Source: an uncultured Bacteroidales bacterium (GTDB lineage: Bacteria; Bacteroidota; Bacteroidia; Bacteroidales; UBA932). Taken from it: 64,000 bases of DNA. Made by a program: the position numbers and the translations under genes. Position 1 is the stretch's first letter; each line of letters starts with the position of its first letter. Below are positions 33,275 through 42,468 of this stretch, one piece after another. The notes below the pieces were generated by a model. It had not been told where the DNA came from. It did no database searches and saw only the letters and a list, made by a program, of their open reading frames with translations. The stretch spans positions 186,001 to 250,000 of the forward strand of contig CALUUA010000001.1 of NCBI GenBank assembly GCA_944323845.1, read 5' to 3'.

Positions 33275-35875
33275 ATGAGTATGGGGCGAATTTTCTCTTT
33301 TCTGCTTTTCCTGCAGCTGATGATCATGGGGGTATTGCCGCTGGCGGCACAGGAAGCCGGAAAAGGATTGACAGTCGACTATAATAATCCCAGAAAATAC
33401 GTAGTGGGAGGGATTTCTGTCGAAGGCAACAAATACATAAATGCCGATCAGATATTGAAGATATCAGGTCTCCAGCCCGGTTTCGAAGTCACTGTCCCGG
33501 GAGAAGAATTTTCCGCCGTCGTGACCAGACTCTGGCTCCAGAAGTATTTCGAGGATGTGACCATGGTCATAGATTCCATCGCCCCGTCTCAGGATACTGC
33601 ATTCTTCAAGATTCGCGTGGTCGAGCGTCCGAGGGTGTCCAGATGGACATTTTCCGGAGTCAAGTCCGGGGAGCAGAAGGAACTTCAGGACAGGCTGAAT
33701 CTCAAGAGGGGCGGGGAGTTCTCCGATTATGTGGCCAAGACATCCACTGACATTATCAAGCGTTATTATAAGGAGAAGGGTTTCCTTCAGGCCGACGTGA
33801 AAGTGTCTACCCGCCGGGATTCCCTTATCAAGAGCGCCATCATCGTGAATTTCGGAGTCCGCAGGGGCCCGAAGGTGAGGATTCAGAAAATAACTTTCGG
33901 CGACAGTCTCAGTGTCAAGGAGGGCAAGCTCGTCCGTTCCATGAAGAAGACCAAGGACAAGCGTCTGATGAATTTCTTCAATTCGAAGAAATTCAATGAG
34001 AAAGAGTACGAAAACGACAAGAAAAGCCTTATCAGCGCCTTCAATGAGGAGGGCTACAGGGATGCGCGGATTCTGAAGGATACCATATATTATGTGGAGC
34101 CGGGCAAACTCCAGATAGATTTCGAGATTGATGAAGGCCGGAAATACTATTTCAGGAACATTACATGGACGGGAAATTCCGTGTATTCTTCCGATGACCT
34201 GAACAATGTGCTCATGATACACAAGGGCGATGTCTATGATGTCGTCACCATGGAGCACCGTCTTTTCGGCGGCGGCAAGCAGAATGAGTACGATGTTTCC
34301 AAGCTGTACAGGGACAACGGTTATCTGTTTTTCAATATCCAGCCTGTGGAGCTGAACATCGAGGGCGATTCTGTGGATGTGGAGATGAGAATCGTGGAAG
34401 GCAAGCCGGCTACACTGAACAATATCATCATAAACGGAAACGACCTGACCAACGAAAGGGTGGTGCGCCGTCAGATTTTCACTAGGCCGGGCTATCTGTT
34501 CAGCCAGTCGGATTTCGAACGTTCCATCAGGGAGATCGCATCCATGGGGCAGTTCGATCCTGAGGCCATCGCCGACCCGACCAAAGGGTATTCGATCATC
34601 CCGAACCAGCTGAACAATACTGTGGATCTTGTCTATAATGTCACAGAGAAGCCATCCAGCCAGCTGGAGCTTTCGGGCGGCTGGGGAGGCAATACCTTCG
34701 TGGCGACTGTCGGCGTCAGCTTCAACAATTTCTCGACCCGCCGTTTCTTCGACAAGTCTGCATGGCGTCCGGTCCCTCTGGGGGACGCACAGAATCTGGC
34801 TTTCCGTTTCCAGACTAACGGAACGTATTATACGAGCCTTTCCGCCAGCTTCATGGAGCCGTGGCTTTTCGGCAAGAAGCCTACATCGTTAAGCATATCG
34901 GCCTATTATACACGTCAGACGAACTCGTATCCTATTTTCGACGTGTTCAACAATGACGAATTCTTCGAGGTTTACGGTGTGGCTGCGGGAATAGGAAACA
35001 GGCTGAAGTGGCCGGACAACTATTTCGTGCTCTACAACCAGATCAGCTGGCAGACGTACAGGCTTCAGCAGTGGCCGGGCAGTTTCATTTTCGATACGGG
35101 AATATCGCACAATCTCAGCTATTCATTGACCCTGTCCAGAAACTCCACAGACCAGATCATATACCCGCGACAGGGTTCGGAATTCAGTCTGTCCGTGCAG
35201 CTGACTCCTCCGTATTCGCTTCTGCGCAGGAAAAACAAGGGAGTGCTCGATTCGGAAGGCCGTCCTACCATAGCTTCTTCATGGCGGGACATCGACTATA
35301 ACCTTCAGTCGTCCAGCGACAGGTACAAGTGGATCGAATATCATAAATGGACGTTCAAGGGAACTGTCTATACCAAGCTGGTGGGCGATCTGGTGCTCAT
35401 GGCCAGGGCGCAGTTCGGTTATCTCGGATATTACAACAGGAACTGGGGTTATTCGCCGTTCGAAGGCTTCCTCGTCGGCGGTGACGGTATGTCGGGTTAC
35501 AATACTTACGGACAGGAGGTTATATCCCTGAGAGGATATGAGAACTATTCGCTGACCCCGTATTCGCTGACCCCGTACAGTACCCAGGGGTATGCCTATT
35601 CAGGCAATGTGTATGACAAGTTCACTGTCGAGCTAAGGTACCCGGTGATACTCCAGCCGCAGTCCACCATCTTCGCCCTCGTTTTCCTCGAAGGAGGTAA
35701 CTGCTGGTCGGATATCAGGGATTTCAATCCGTTCCAGATCAAGAGGTCTGCCGGTGTCGGCGTCAGGGTATTCCTGCCTGTGGTCGGTCTTCTCGGTGTC
35801 GACTGGGGTTGGGGCTTCGATGATCCTGTGAGCGGAGGCAGCCAGTTCCATTTCGTCATCGGACAGCAGTTCTGA
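33275..35875 (+). CDS. bamA: Outer-membrane protein assembly factor BamA
   Basis: Central barrel of the BAM machine. Signal peptide ends near LAAQ; several POTRA domains follow (VGGISVEGNKYINADQILKI, RWTFSGVKSGEQKELQDRL, VRIQKITFGDSLSVKEGKL, YYFRNITWTGNSVYSSDDL, ATLNNIIINGNDLTNERVV), then the 16-strand barrel with GGDGMSGYNTYGQEVISLRG and the terminal FHFVIGQQF. 866 residues. The 15-base sequence TATTCGCTGACCCCG is tandemly duplicated at 35546-35575, giving YSLTPYSLTP in what should be an extracellular loop. Confidence 0.96.
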   Translation: MSMGRIFSFLLFLQLMIMGVLPLAAQEAGKGLTVDYNNPRKYVVGGISVEGNKYINADQILKISGLQPGFEVTVPGEEFSAVVTRLWLQKYFEDVTMVIDSIAPSQDTAFFKIRVVERPRVSRWTFSGVKSGEQKELQDRLNLKRGGEFSDYVAKTSTDIIKRYYKEKGFLQADVKVSTRRDSLIKSAIIVNFGVRRGPKVRIQKITFGDSLSVKEGKLVRSMKKTKDKRLMNFFNSKKFNEKEYENDKKSLISAFNEEGYRDARILKDTIYYVEPGKLQIDFEIDEGRKYYFRNITWTGNSVYSSDDLNNVLMIHKGDVYDVVTMEHRLFGGGKQNEYDVSKLYRDNGYLFFNIQPVELNIEGDSVDVEMRIVEGKPATLNNIIINGNDLTNERVVRRQIFTRPGYLFSQSDFERSIREIASMGQFDPEAIADPTKGYSIIPNQLNNTVDLVYNVTEKPSSQLELSGGWGGNTFVATVGVSFNNFSTRRFFDKSAWRPVPLGDAQNLAFRFQTNGTYYTSLSASFMEPWLFGKKPTSLSISAYYTRQTNSYPIFDVFNNDEFFEVYGVAAGIGNRLKWPDNYFVLYNQISWQTYRLQQWPGSFIFDTGISHNLSYSLTLSRNSTDQIIYPRQGSEFSLSVQLTPPYSLLRRKNKGVLDSEGRPTIASSWRDIDYNLQSSSDRYKWIEYHKWTFKGTVYTKLVGDLVLMARAQFGYLGYYNRNWGYSPFEGFLVGGDGMSGYNTYGQEVISLRGYENYSLTPYSLTPYSTQGYAYSGNVYDKFTVELRYPVILQPQSTIFALVFLEGGNCWSDIRDFNPFQIKRSAGVGVRVFLPVVGLLGVDWGWGFDDPVSGGSQFHFVIGQQF

Positions 35876-35963
35876 TTTGTACGTATGCGATAAAATTACT
35901 ATATTAGTTGTCTGCATTGCAGCGACAGCGCAGAAAAAAGAAAAAGAAATAACCAGATATAGC

Positions 35964-36530
35964 ATGAAAAAAATCATTTTGATCGCAGCGGCTGCGGTTT
36001 TGACCGGCTTTGCTGCAACAGCGCAGACTAAATTCGCGCATGTGAATTTCGGTGAACTCGTCCAGCTGATGCCTGAGGCTGATTCCGCCATGGTGCAGCT
36101 CGAGGCTGCCAATAATGAGGCACAGGAGACATATAACAGCATGGTGGCGGAGTTCCAGTCCAAGTATGACCAGTTCGAGCAGAAGCAGGCTACATGGACT
36201 CCGGCAGTAAGGGAAAGCAAGCAGAAAGAGCTGATGGATATCCAGACCAGGGTACAGGAGTTCCAGCAGGCTATCCAGCAGGATATGTCGCAGCTCCAGA
36301 ATACTCTGATGGCGCCTATCTACCAGAAGGCTCAGGATGCTGTCAGGAAACTGGCTCAGGAGAAAGGGGTGATTTATGTGTACGATTCGTCTACTCTGCT
36401 TTATATTGATTCTGCGCAGAGTATCGACCTTACTCCTGAAGCGCGTACGGCTCTTGGCATTCCGGCCGACAAGACTATCGAGTCTGTGATGGCTGCCCGT
36501 CAGGCCGCCGCACAGCAGCAGGCCCAGTAG
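35964..36530 (+). CDS. OmpH/Skp-family periplasmic chaperone
   Basis: Periplasmic holdase for outer-membrane proteins on the way to BamA. Start at 35964 (MKKIILIAAAAVLTGFAATAQ) gives a clean signal peptide; earlier in-frame codons do not. Mature protein: KFAHVNFGELVQLMPEADSA, then a Gln/Glu-rich coiled coil (about 50-125), and the closing strand GVIYVYDSSTLLYID. The C-terminus is Ala/Gln-rich. 88 bases after bamA and followed by a strong hairpin. Confidence 0.9.
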   Translation: MKKIILIAAAAVLTGFAATAQTKFAHVNFGELVQLMPEADSAMVQLEAANNEAQETYNSMVAEFQSKYDQFEQKQATWTPAVRESKQKELMDIQTRVQEFQQAIQQDMSQLQNTLMAPIYQKAQDAVRKLAQEKGVIYVYDSSTLLYIDSAQSIDLTPEARTALGIPADKTIESVMAARQAAAQQQAQ

Positions 36531-36570
36531 CAGACGCCTTTCCGGCGGTCCGGCCTCCTGTCCGGCAAAT

Positions 36571-36620
36571 GTATGAGGGTGATCCGAAATTCCTTTCGGG
36601 TCACCCTCATACGTCTTTCT
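36571..36620 (+). terminator. Terminator-like hairpin after the bamA-skp operon
   Basis: GTATGAGGGTGA (36571-36582) pairs perfectly with TCACCCTCATAC (36601-36612), and the inner TCCGAAA/TTTCGGG extends the stem around a short loop. The following GTCTTTCT is only weakly T-rich. It can also act on the opposite strand. Confidence 0.75.
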
Positions 36621-36762
36621 GCTCATTGTGCCATTTCCTTAGCTTTCTCCATGCTTTTTAATTTGCGGAGGATGTAGGAAAAGCCGGTGATTTTATATAT
36701 TTTTGTAACCTTTGTGAAACATACAGAAACGGACTAAACATAATAATCTAAAATTTGATGAG

Positions 36763-38598
36763 ATGCAGCACAAAGTAATCAATGTTGAAGATGTTGTCAT
36801 TCGCTTTGCGGGAGATTCAGGCGACGGCATGCAGCTGACCGGCTCCCTCTTTGCGAACATGTCGGCAATCTATGGAAACGAGCTGTCCACATTCCCCGAC
36901 TTCCCTGCGGAAATCAGGGCTCCCCACGGAACAGTTTCAGGCGTTTCCGGATTCCAGGTGCATTTCGGGTCAGGTCATGTCACCACACCGGGCGATTTCT
37001 GCGATATGCTGGTAGCCATGAACCCCGCTGCCCTGAAATCGAATGCAAAATGGCTCAAGAGAACAGCCATGGTTCTGCTCGACGAGGATACTTTCGATGA
37101 GGAAGGTATCCGGAAAGCCGGCTTCAAGACCATGGATCCGATCACGGAACTGAAGATAGATGACAGGGTCATCATCGTGGCCCCGATCACCGCATTGACA
37201 GCAGAAAGCCTGAAAGACAGCGGACTGGACATGAAGACAGTCCACAAATGCAAGAACATGTTTACCCTCGGGATGGCTTCATACATATACGGCCGTCCCG
37301 TAGAGCATATATATGCCTATCTGGAGAAAAAGTTCGGAAAGAAGCATCCTGAACTCATCGCTCCTAACAAAAAAGTCCTTGACGACGGCTATAACTACGC
37401 CTCGAACATTCAGGCCATAGCCAACACCTATACTGTGGCCCCGGCCAAACTGAAAAAAGGACTCTACCGGAACATTACCGGAAACCAGGCGGTGGCCTGG
37501 GGTTTCCTGGCAGCCTCTGAAAAGTCGGGCAGACCGCTTTTCTGCGGCTCATACCCTATCACTCCTGCCACCGGAATACTTGAAGAACTGGCAATACACA
37601 AATACCTCGGAGTGAAGACGGTGCAGGCAGAAGACGAGATAGCCGGCGTCTGCACTGCCATCGGAGCCGCATATGCCGGAAATCTGGCTGTGACCACCAC
37701 GTCAGGACCGGGCCTTTCCCTGAAATCGGAAGCCCTCGGTCTGGCTGTGATGACAGAACTTCCGCTGGTAGTAGTGGACGTCCAGAGGGCAGGCCCTTCG
37801 ACCGGCATCCCTACCAAGACCGAACAGACAGACTTGGCACAGGTCCTTTACGGAAGAAACGGCGAATGCCCTATGGTAGTGGTAGCGGCGCATTCTCCTG
37901 CCCACTGCTTCGACGCGGCCTTCATATCGGCAAAATTGGCGCTCGAGCACATGATGCCTGTTGCCCTCCTTTCCGAAGGCTTCCTCGGAAACGGTTCGGA
38001 ACCGTGGCTCGTGCCGTCCATGAAAGATTATCCTGACATAAACCCTCCATATGCAGGGCCTGAAGACATCCCGTTCAAGCCTTTCGTCAGAGACGGGAAG
38101 ACTTTCGTCCGCAAATGGGCGTTCCCTGGACAAAAAGGATTCGAACACAGGGTGGGCGGACTGGAAAAATCTCCGCAAGGCGTCTTGTCTTCCGATCCTG
38201 CCAATCATGAGCTGATGGTGCGGAACCGGGCGGAAAAAGTGGCGAGAGTGGCCGATGTCATACCTCCTCTGACGGTCGACGGACCTGCGAGCGGCAAGCT
38301 TCTCGTGGTAGGCTGGGGCGGAACCTACGGCCATATCCTGTCCGCTGTCCATCAGGTGCGCAAGTCGGGACATGAGGTGAGCCAGGTGCATTTCGACTAC
38401 ATCAACCCTCTCCCTAAGAACACGGCGGACGTGCTTTCCGGATTCGAGAAGATACTGGTGTGCGAGCTGAACAGCGGACAGTTCGCGGACTGGCTGAAAG
38501 CAAGATATCCGGGACATGAATACATCGGGTGCAACAAGGTTCAGGGACAGCCGTTCCTCGTTCAGGAAATAGTGGATGCCATAGAAAAGGCTTTGTGA
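36763..38598 (+). CDS. korA: 2-oxoacid:ferredoxin oxidoreductase, fused gamma-alpha subunit (2-oxoglutarate type)
   Basis: Large subunit of the enzyme interconverting 2-oxoglutarate and succinyl-CoA (or pyruvate and acetyl-CoA) with ferredoxin. Residues about 8-190 are the gamma domain (VIRFAGDSGDGMQLTGSLFA, FPAEIRAPHGTVSGVSGFQV); from about 205 follows the pyrimidine-binding alpha domain (GNQAVAWGFLAASEKSG, GSYPITPATGILEELA, AEDEIAGVCTAIGAAYAG, TTSGPGLSLKSEALGLAVM), then a C-terminal domain with VGWGGTYGHILSAV. The fused layout is typical of Bacteroidota KorA. 18 bases before korB. Assignment to 2-oxoglutarate is supported by adjacent gdhA but not proven. Confidence 0.92.
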   Translation: MQHKVINVEDVVIRFAGDSGDGMQLTGSLFANMSAIYGNELSTFPDFPAEIRAPHGTVSGVSGFQVHFGSGHVTTPGDFCDMLVAMNPAALKSNAKWLKRTAMVLLDEDTFDEEGIRKAGFKTMDPITELKIDDRVIIVAPITALTAESLKDSGLDMKTVHKCKNMFTLGMASYIYGRPVEHIYAYLEKKFGKKHPELIAPNKKVLDDGYNYASNIQAIANTYTVAPAKLKKGLYRNITGNQAVAWGFLAASEKSGRPLFCGSYPITPATGILEELAIHKYLGVKTVQAEDEIAGVCTAIGAAYAGNLAVTTTSGPGLSLKSEALGLAVMTELPLVVVDVQRAGPSTGIPTKTEQTDLAQVLYGRNGECPMVVVAAHSPAHCFDAAFISAKLALEHMMPVALLSEGFLGNGSEPWLVPSMKDYPDINPPYAGPEDIPFKPFVRDGKTFVRKWAFPGQKGFEHRVGGLEKSPQGVLSSDPANHELMVRNRAEKVARVADVIPPLTVDGPASGKLLVVGWGGTYGHILSAVHQVRKSGHEVSQVHFDYINPLPKNTADVLSGFEKILVCELNSGQFADWLKARYPGHEYIGCNKVQGQPFLVQEIVDAIEKAL

Positions 38599-38616
38599 AT
38601 TTAACAGGACTATAAA

Positions 38617-39636
38617 ATGACAAAATATACATTCCAGGATTTCAAAAGCGATCAGGAGGTGAGATGGTGCCCCGGTTGCGGCGACCATGCAGTACTGGCT
38701 GCATTGCAGCGCGTCATGCCGAAAATCAGTGAAGCTCTCGGCTGCGAAAAGGAGGATTTTGTGGTAGTTTCCGGCATAGGCTGCTCGTCGAGACTGCCTT
38801 ATTACATGGATACTTACGGTTTCCACAGCATTCACGGACGGGCGACAGCCATTGCCACCGGCCTGAAGGTGGCTAATCCGGATCTGGTCGTATGGCAGGC
38901 CTGCGGCGACGGAGATGCGCTGGCTATCGGCGGCAATCATTTCATTCACGCCATCCGGCGCAATGTCGACCTGAACATAATATTGTTCAACAACCAGATT
39001 TACGGCCTGACCAAAGGCCAGTATTCGCCGACCTCGAAATTCGGCGCCATAACGAAAACCTCGCCGTACGGTACGGTTGAACATCCGTTCAATCCGGGAA
39101 GCCTCGTGCTCGGCTCCAAAGGCACATTCTTCGCGAGAAGTCTTGACAGTGAGCTGAAACTCAATGAGGAAATAATGTTGGAGGCCGCCCTCCACAAGGG
39201 TACTTCCGTAATGGAAATGCTTACCAACTGTGTGATTTTCAATGACGGGGCGCACAAATTGATTTCAGACAGGGCCACAAGGGCAGACAGGACCATCATC
39301 CTGAAACATGGGGAAAAGATGATTTTCGGAAAGAACCGCGACCGCGGTCTGGTGCTCGACGGTCTGAAACTGAAAGTGGTGACCATAGGTCAGGACGGAA
39401 TCACGGAAGATGACATACTGACCCATGACGCCCATAGCGACAACATCGGACTTCATACGATGCTCGCGGACATGAAATATCCTGATTATCCTGTGGCTCT
39501 GGGTATCATCAGGAGCGTAGAGGACATAACCTATGATGAAGCTGTCCGGTCACAGGTGGCCGATGTCACAGCCAAGTCACGCATAAAATGTATGGATGAC
39601 CTGCTGAAGAGCGGCTCTGTGTGGGAAGTGAAATGA
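38617..39636 (+). CDS. korB: 2-oxoacid:ferredoxin oxidoreductase beta subunit
   Basis: Thiamine-diphosphate subunit partnering KorA. VRWCPGCGDHAVLAALQRV contains the first conserved Cys pair; SGIGCSSRLPYYM, TAIATGLKVANPDLVV, then the TPP/Mg site ACGDGDALAIGG...NNQIYGLTKGQYSP. 339 residues, normal length. There is no ferredoxin-like delta subunit beside it, as is usual for this fused class. Confidence 0.93.
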   Translation: MTKYTFQDFKSDQEVRWCPGCGDHAVLAALQRVMPKISEALGCEKEDFVVVSGIGCSSRLPYYMDTYGFHSIHGRATAIATGLKVANPDLVVWQACGDGDALAIGGNHFIHAIRRNVDLNIILFNNQIYGLTKGQYSPTSKFGAITKTSPYGTVEHPFNPGSLVLGSKGTFFARSLDSELKLNEEIMLEAALHKGTSVMEMLTNCVIFNDGAHKLISDRATRADRTIILKHGEKMIFGKNRDRGLVLDGLKLKVVTIGQDGITEDDILTHDAHSDNIGLHTMLADMKYPDYPVALGIIRSVEDITYDEAVRSQVADVTAKSRIKCMDDLLKSGSVWEVK

Positions 39637-39675
39637 TCCAACCAGCCTGAAAAGGCATAAACCAATCACATTTTT

Positions 39676-41013
39676 ATGAACACATCAGAAATAATGGCCA
39701 GACTGAAGGTCAAGTATGCAAATGAGAAAGAGTATTTGCAGGCAGTGCAGGAAGTTCTTGAAACTATCGAGGATGTCTATAACAGGCATCCTGAGTTTGA
39801 AGAAGCCAAGATCATCGAAAGGCTCGTGGAGCCGGACAGGATATTCACCTTCAAGGTGACCTGGACGGACGACAATGGCGATATCCAGGTCAATACAGGC
39901 TATCGCGTACAGTTCAATTCCGCCATCGGCCCTTATAAGGGCGGCCTGAGATTCCACCCTTCGGTCAATGTCTCTATCCTGAAATTCCTCGGTTTCGAGC
40001 AGATTTTCAAGAATGCTCTTACGACCCTGCCGATGGGAGGGGGAAAAGGAGGCTCGGATTTCAATCCTAAAGGCAAGTCGGACGCCGAGATCATGCGTTT
40101 CTGCCAGGCTTTCATGCTGGAGCTGTGGAGAAACATCGGTCCGGACACCGATGTCCCTGCCGGTGATGTCGGAGTCGGAGGACGTGAGATAGGCTATCTT
40201 TTCGGGATGTATAAGAAACTGGCCCGCGAGCATACCGGAGTCCTGACCGGAAAAGGTATGACATGGGGCGGTTCCCTCATCAGGCCGGAAGCTACAGGTT
40301 TCGGCGCCGTATATTTCGTACAGCACATGCTCCATCGTCAGGGAAAGGATATAAAGGGGCAGAAGGTGGCCATCTCTGGATTCGGAAACGTGGCGTGGGG
40401 CGCAGCCATGAAGGCTACCCAGCTCGGAGCCCATGTCATCGCCATTTCCGGCCCGGACGGAGTGATATACAATCCTGAAGGGATGACAGACGAGAAGATT
40501 TCCTATATGCTGGAGCTTCGCCGCTCCAATAATGATGTGGTGGCTCCTTTTGCTGAAAAATTTCCTGATTCTACATTCTATCCCGGCAAGAAGGCGTGGA
40601 GCATCAAGTGCGATATCGCCATGCCATGCGCATATCAGAACGAGCTGAACGGAGAAGATGCGAAGGAACTGATAGCGAACGGTACATGGTGCTGTGCGGA
40701 GGTATCCAATATGGGCTGTACTCCTGAAGCCATCGCCGAGTTCCAGAAAGCTGAAATCCTCTTCGCTCCGGGCAAGGCCGTGAATGCAGGAGGAGTGGCG
40801 ACATCAGGACTGGAGATGACGCAGAATGCCATGCATATCAGCTGGAGTGCCGAGGAAGTGGACAAGAAACTGCATGAAATCATGTCCAATATCCATCAGG
40901 CGTGCGTACAGTACGGTACCAGACCGGACGGTTATGTGAATTACCTCAAGGGGGCGAATGTGGCAGGCTTCATGAAAGTGGCCACTGCCATGCTTGAGCA
41001 GGGCGTTATCTGA
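39676..41013 (+). CDS. gdhA: NADP-type glutamate dehydrogenase
   Basis: Assimilatory hexameric glutamate dehydrogenase, interconverting 2-oxoglutarate plus ammonia and glutamate. 445 residues, the size of the small class. Substrate region KGGLRFHPSVNVSILKFLG and the catalytic LPMGGGKGGSDFNPKGKSD; PAGDVGVGGREIGYLFGMYK; coenzyme-binding VAISGFGNVAWGAAMKA; C-terminal GGVATSGLEMTQNAMH. Its substrate is the same 2-oxoglutarate used by the upstream KorAB, 39 bases away, and a dicarboxylate transporter follows after 6 bases. Confidence 0.96.
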   Translation: MNTSEIMARLKVKYANEKEYLQAVQEVLETIEDVYNRHPEFEEAKIIERLVEPDRIFTFKVTWTDDNGDIQVNTGYRVQFNSAIGPYKGGLRFHPSVNVSILKFLGFEQIFKNALTTLPMGGGKGGSDFNPKGKSDAEIMRFCQAFMLELWRNIGPDTDVPAGDVGVGGREIGYLFGMYKKLAREHTGVLTGKGMTWGGSLIRPEATGFGAVYFVQHMLHRQGKDIKGQKVAISGFGNVAWGAAMKATQLGAHVIAISGPDGVIYNPEGMTDEKISYMLELRRSNNDVVAPFAEKFPDSTFYPGKKAWSIKCDIAMPCAYQNELNGEDAKELIANGTWCCAEVSNMGCTPEAIAEFQKAEILFAPGKAVNAGGVATSGLEMTQNAMHISWSAEEVDKKLHEIMSNIHQACVQYGTRPDGYVNYLKGANVAGFMKVATAMLEQGVI

Positions 41014-41019
41014 TAGGGA

Positions 41020-42468
41020 ATGGCAGCATCCGTACACACTGCAGAGAAATTCAATGTGAAACTCTGCATCCTTCTGCCTCTGGTCGTGGCTGTGTCCATG
41101 ATTCTCTGGCTCGTGCCGGTGGATTTCTATGGAATAGACGGGCTGACTGTCGTGGAGAAGAGGACGATAGCCATATTCGTCTTCACTGCCCTGATGTGGA
41201 TGTTCGAGATCATACCGACATGGACCACTTCAGTGCTGTCCATCGTGATCATGCTTCTGACCATATCCGACAGCAGCATATGGTTCATGAAAGGCTCGGG
41301 CATACCGGCCGAGATGGGGACTTTCGTCAGCTACAAGGCCCTGTTGGCTACGTTTGCCGATCCTGTCATCATGCTTTTCCTCGGCGGCTTCGTCCTCGCC
41401 ATAGCCACTACGAAGGTGGGGCTGGATGTCCAGCTTGCCAGAGCTTTGCTGAAGCCTTTCGGCAAGAAGTCCGAGTTTGTGCTTCTGGGCTTCCTGATGG
41501 TGATAGGCATTTTCTCCATGTTCATGAGCAATACTGCCACGGCGGCGATGATGCTTACTTTCCTCGCTCCGGTGCTGCGGATGCTGCCGCCTGACGGCAA
41601 AGGCCGTATCGGACTGGCAATGTCCATCCCGATAGCCGCCAATCTCGGAGGTATCGGAACCCCGATAGGAACTCCGCCGAATGCGATAGCTTTAGGTTAT
41701 ATAAACGACTCCCTCCATCTCGGGGTGGGTTTCGGGGAGTGGATGCTCGTGATGGTGCCTTACGTGCTGGTCATGCTGCTCATTTCCTGGGGACTTCTTC
41801 TTTTCTTCTTCCCGTTCAAACAGAAGACCATAGAGTTGAGGATAGAGAACACCCATCCCAAGACATGGCGCACATATGTGGTGTATGTGACTTTCGCGGT
41901 CACTATATTGCTGTGGATGCTGGACAGGGTGACAGGAATCAATTCGAATGTGGTGGCTATGATCCCGGTAGGGGTCTTCGCCGTCACCGGAGTCCTGACC
42001 AAGGAAGACCTTAAGGAAATCAACTGGAGCGTACTGTGGATGGTGGCAGGAGGTTTCGCCCTCGGAATCGCCCTCCAGAGTACTGGGCTTGCTGAACATC
42101 TGGTCAATTCCATTCCGTTCGGCCAGTGGCTGCCTCTGGTAGTGATTCTCGTTTCCGGTTTCATAGGATATTTCATATCGAATTTCATATCCAATACTGC
42201 GGCTGCCAATCTGCTCGTGCCCATCATGAGTGCGGTAGGAGTGGGAATGGGAGATTCTCTGCTTGAAGTGGGAGGAATAAAGACGCTGCTGGTGGGCGTG
42301 GCCCTTTCTACATCTTTAGCGATGCTTTTCCCTATCAGTACACCGCCGAACGCTCTGGCTCATTCCACGGGACTGGTGACCACAAAGGACATGGCCAAGG
42401 TCGGCATATTGATAGGCGTGATCGGCTTTGTCCTTGGATATGCAATGCTGATTTTTATCGGGATTTAG
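41020..42468 (+). CDS. DASS-family (SLC13-type) sodium:carboxylate symporter
   Basis: Inner-membrane transporter of the divalent anion:sodium symporter family, 482 residues with about 11-12 hydrophobic segments. Both inverted-repeat Ser-Asn-Thr signatures are present: FMSNTATAAMMLTFLAPVL with NLGGIGTPIGTPPNAIALGY, and FISNTAAANLLVPI with LFPISTPPNALAHSTG. Substrates in the family are succinate, 2-oxoglutarate, citrate or acidic amino acids; the gdhA/korAB context favours C4/C5 dicarboxylates. The ATG of the next gene follows its TAG directly. Confidence 0.9.
   Translation: MAASVHTAEKFNVKLCILLPLVVAVSMILWLVPVDFYGIDGLTVVEKRTIAIFVFTALMWMFEIIPTWTTSVLSIVIMLLTISDSSIWFMKGSGIPAEMGTFVSYKALLATFADPVIMLFLGGFVLAIATTKVGLDVQLARALLKPFGKKSEFVLLGFLMVIGIFSMFMSNTATAAMMLTFLAPVLRMLPPDGKGRIGLAMSIPIAANLGGIGTPIGTPPNAIALGYINDSLHLGVGFGEWMLVMVPYVLVMLLISWGLLLFFFPFKQKTIELRIENTHPKTWRTYVVYVTFAVTILLWMLDRVTGINSNVVAMIPVGVFAVTGVLTKEDLKEINWSVLWMVAGGFALGIALQSTGLAEHLVNSIPFGQWLPLVVILVSGFIGYFISNFISNTAAANLLVPIMSAVGVGMGDSLLEVGGIKTLLVGVALSTSLAMLFPISTPPNALAHSTGLVTTKDMAKVGILIGVIGFVLGYAMLIFIGI

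Noticed and set aside
36621..36762. Consensus promoter upstream of korA
   Set aside because: TTTG at 36662 and the TATATTTTTG-like run near 36695 do not have the 19-21 base spacing or the exact -7 sequence.
37702..39255. 517-codon minus-strand frame opposite korA and korB
   Set aside because: Antisense shadow: both strands stay open because of codon bias, and the plus-strand genes have clear catalytic motifs.
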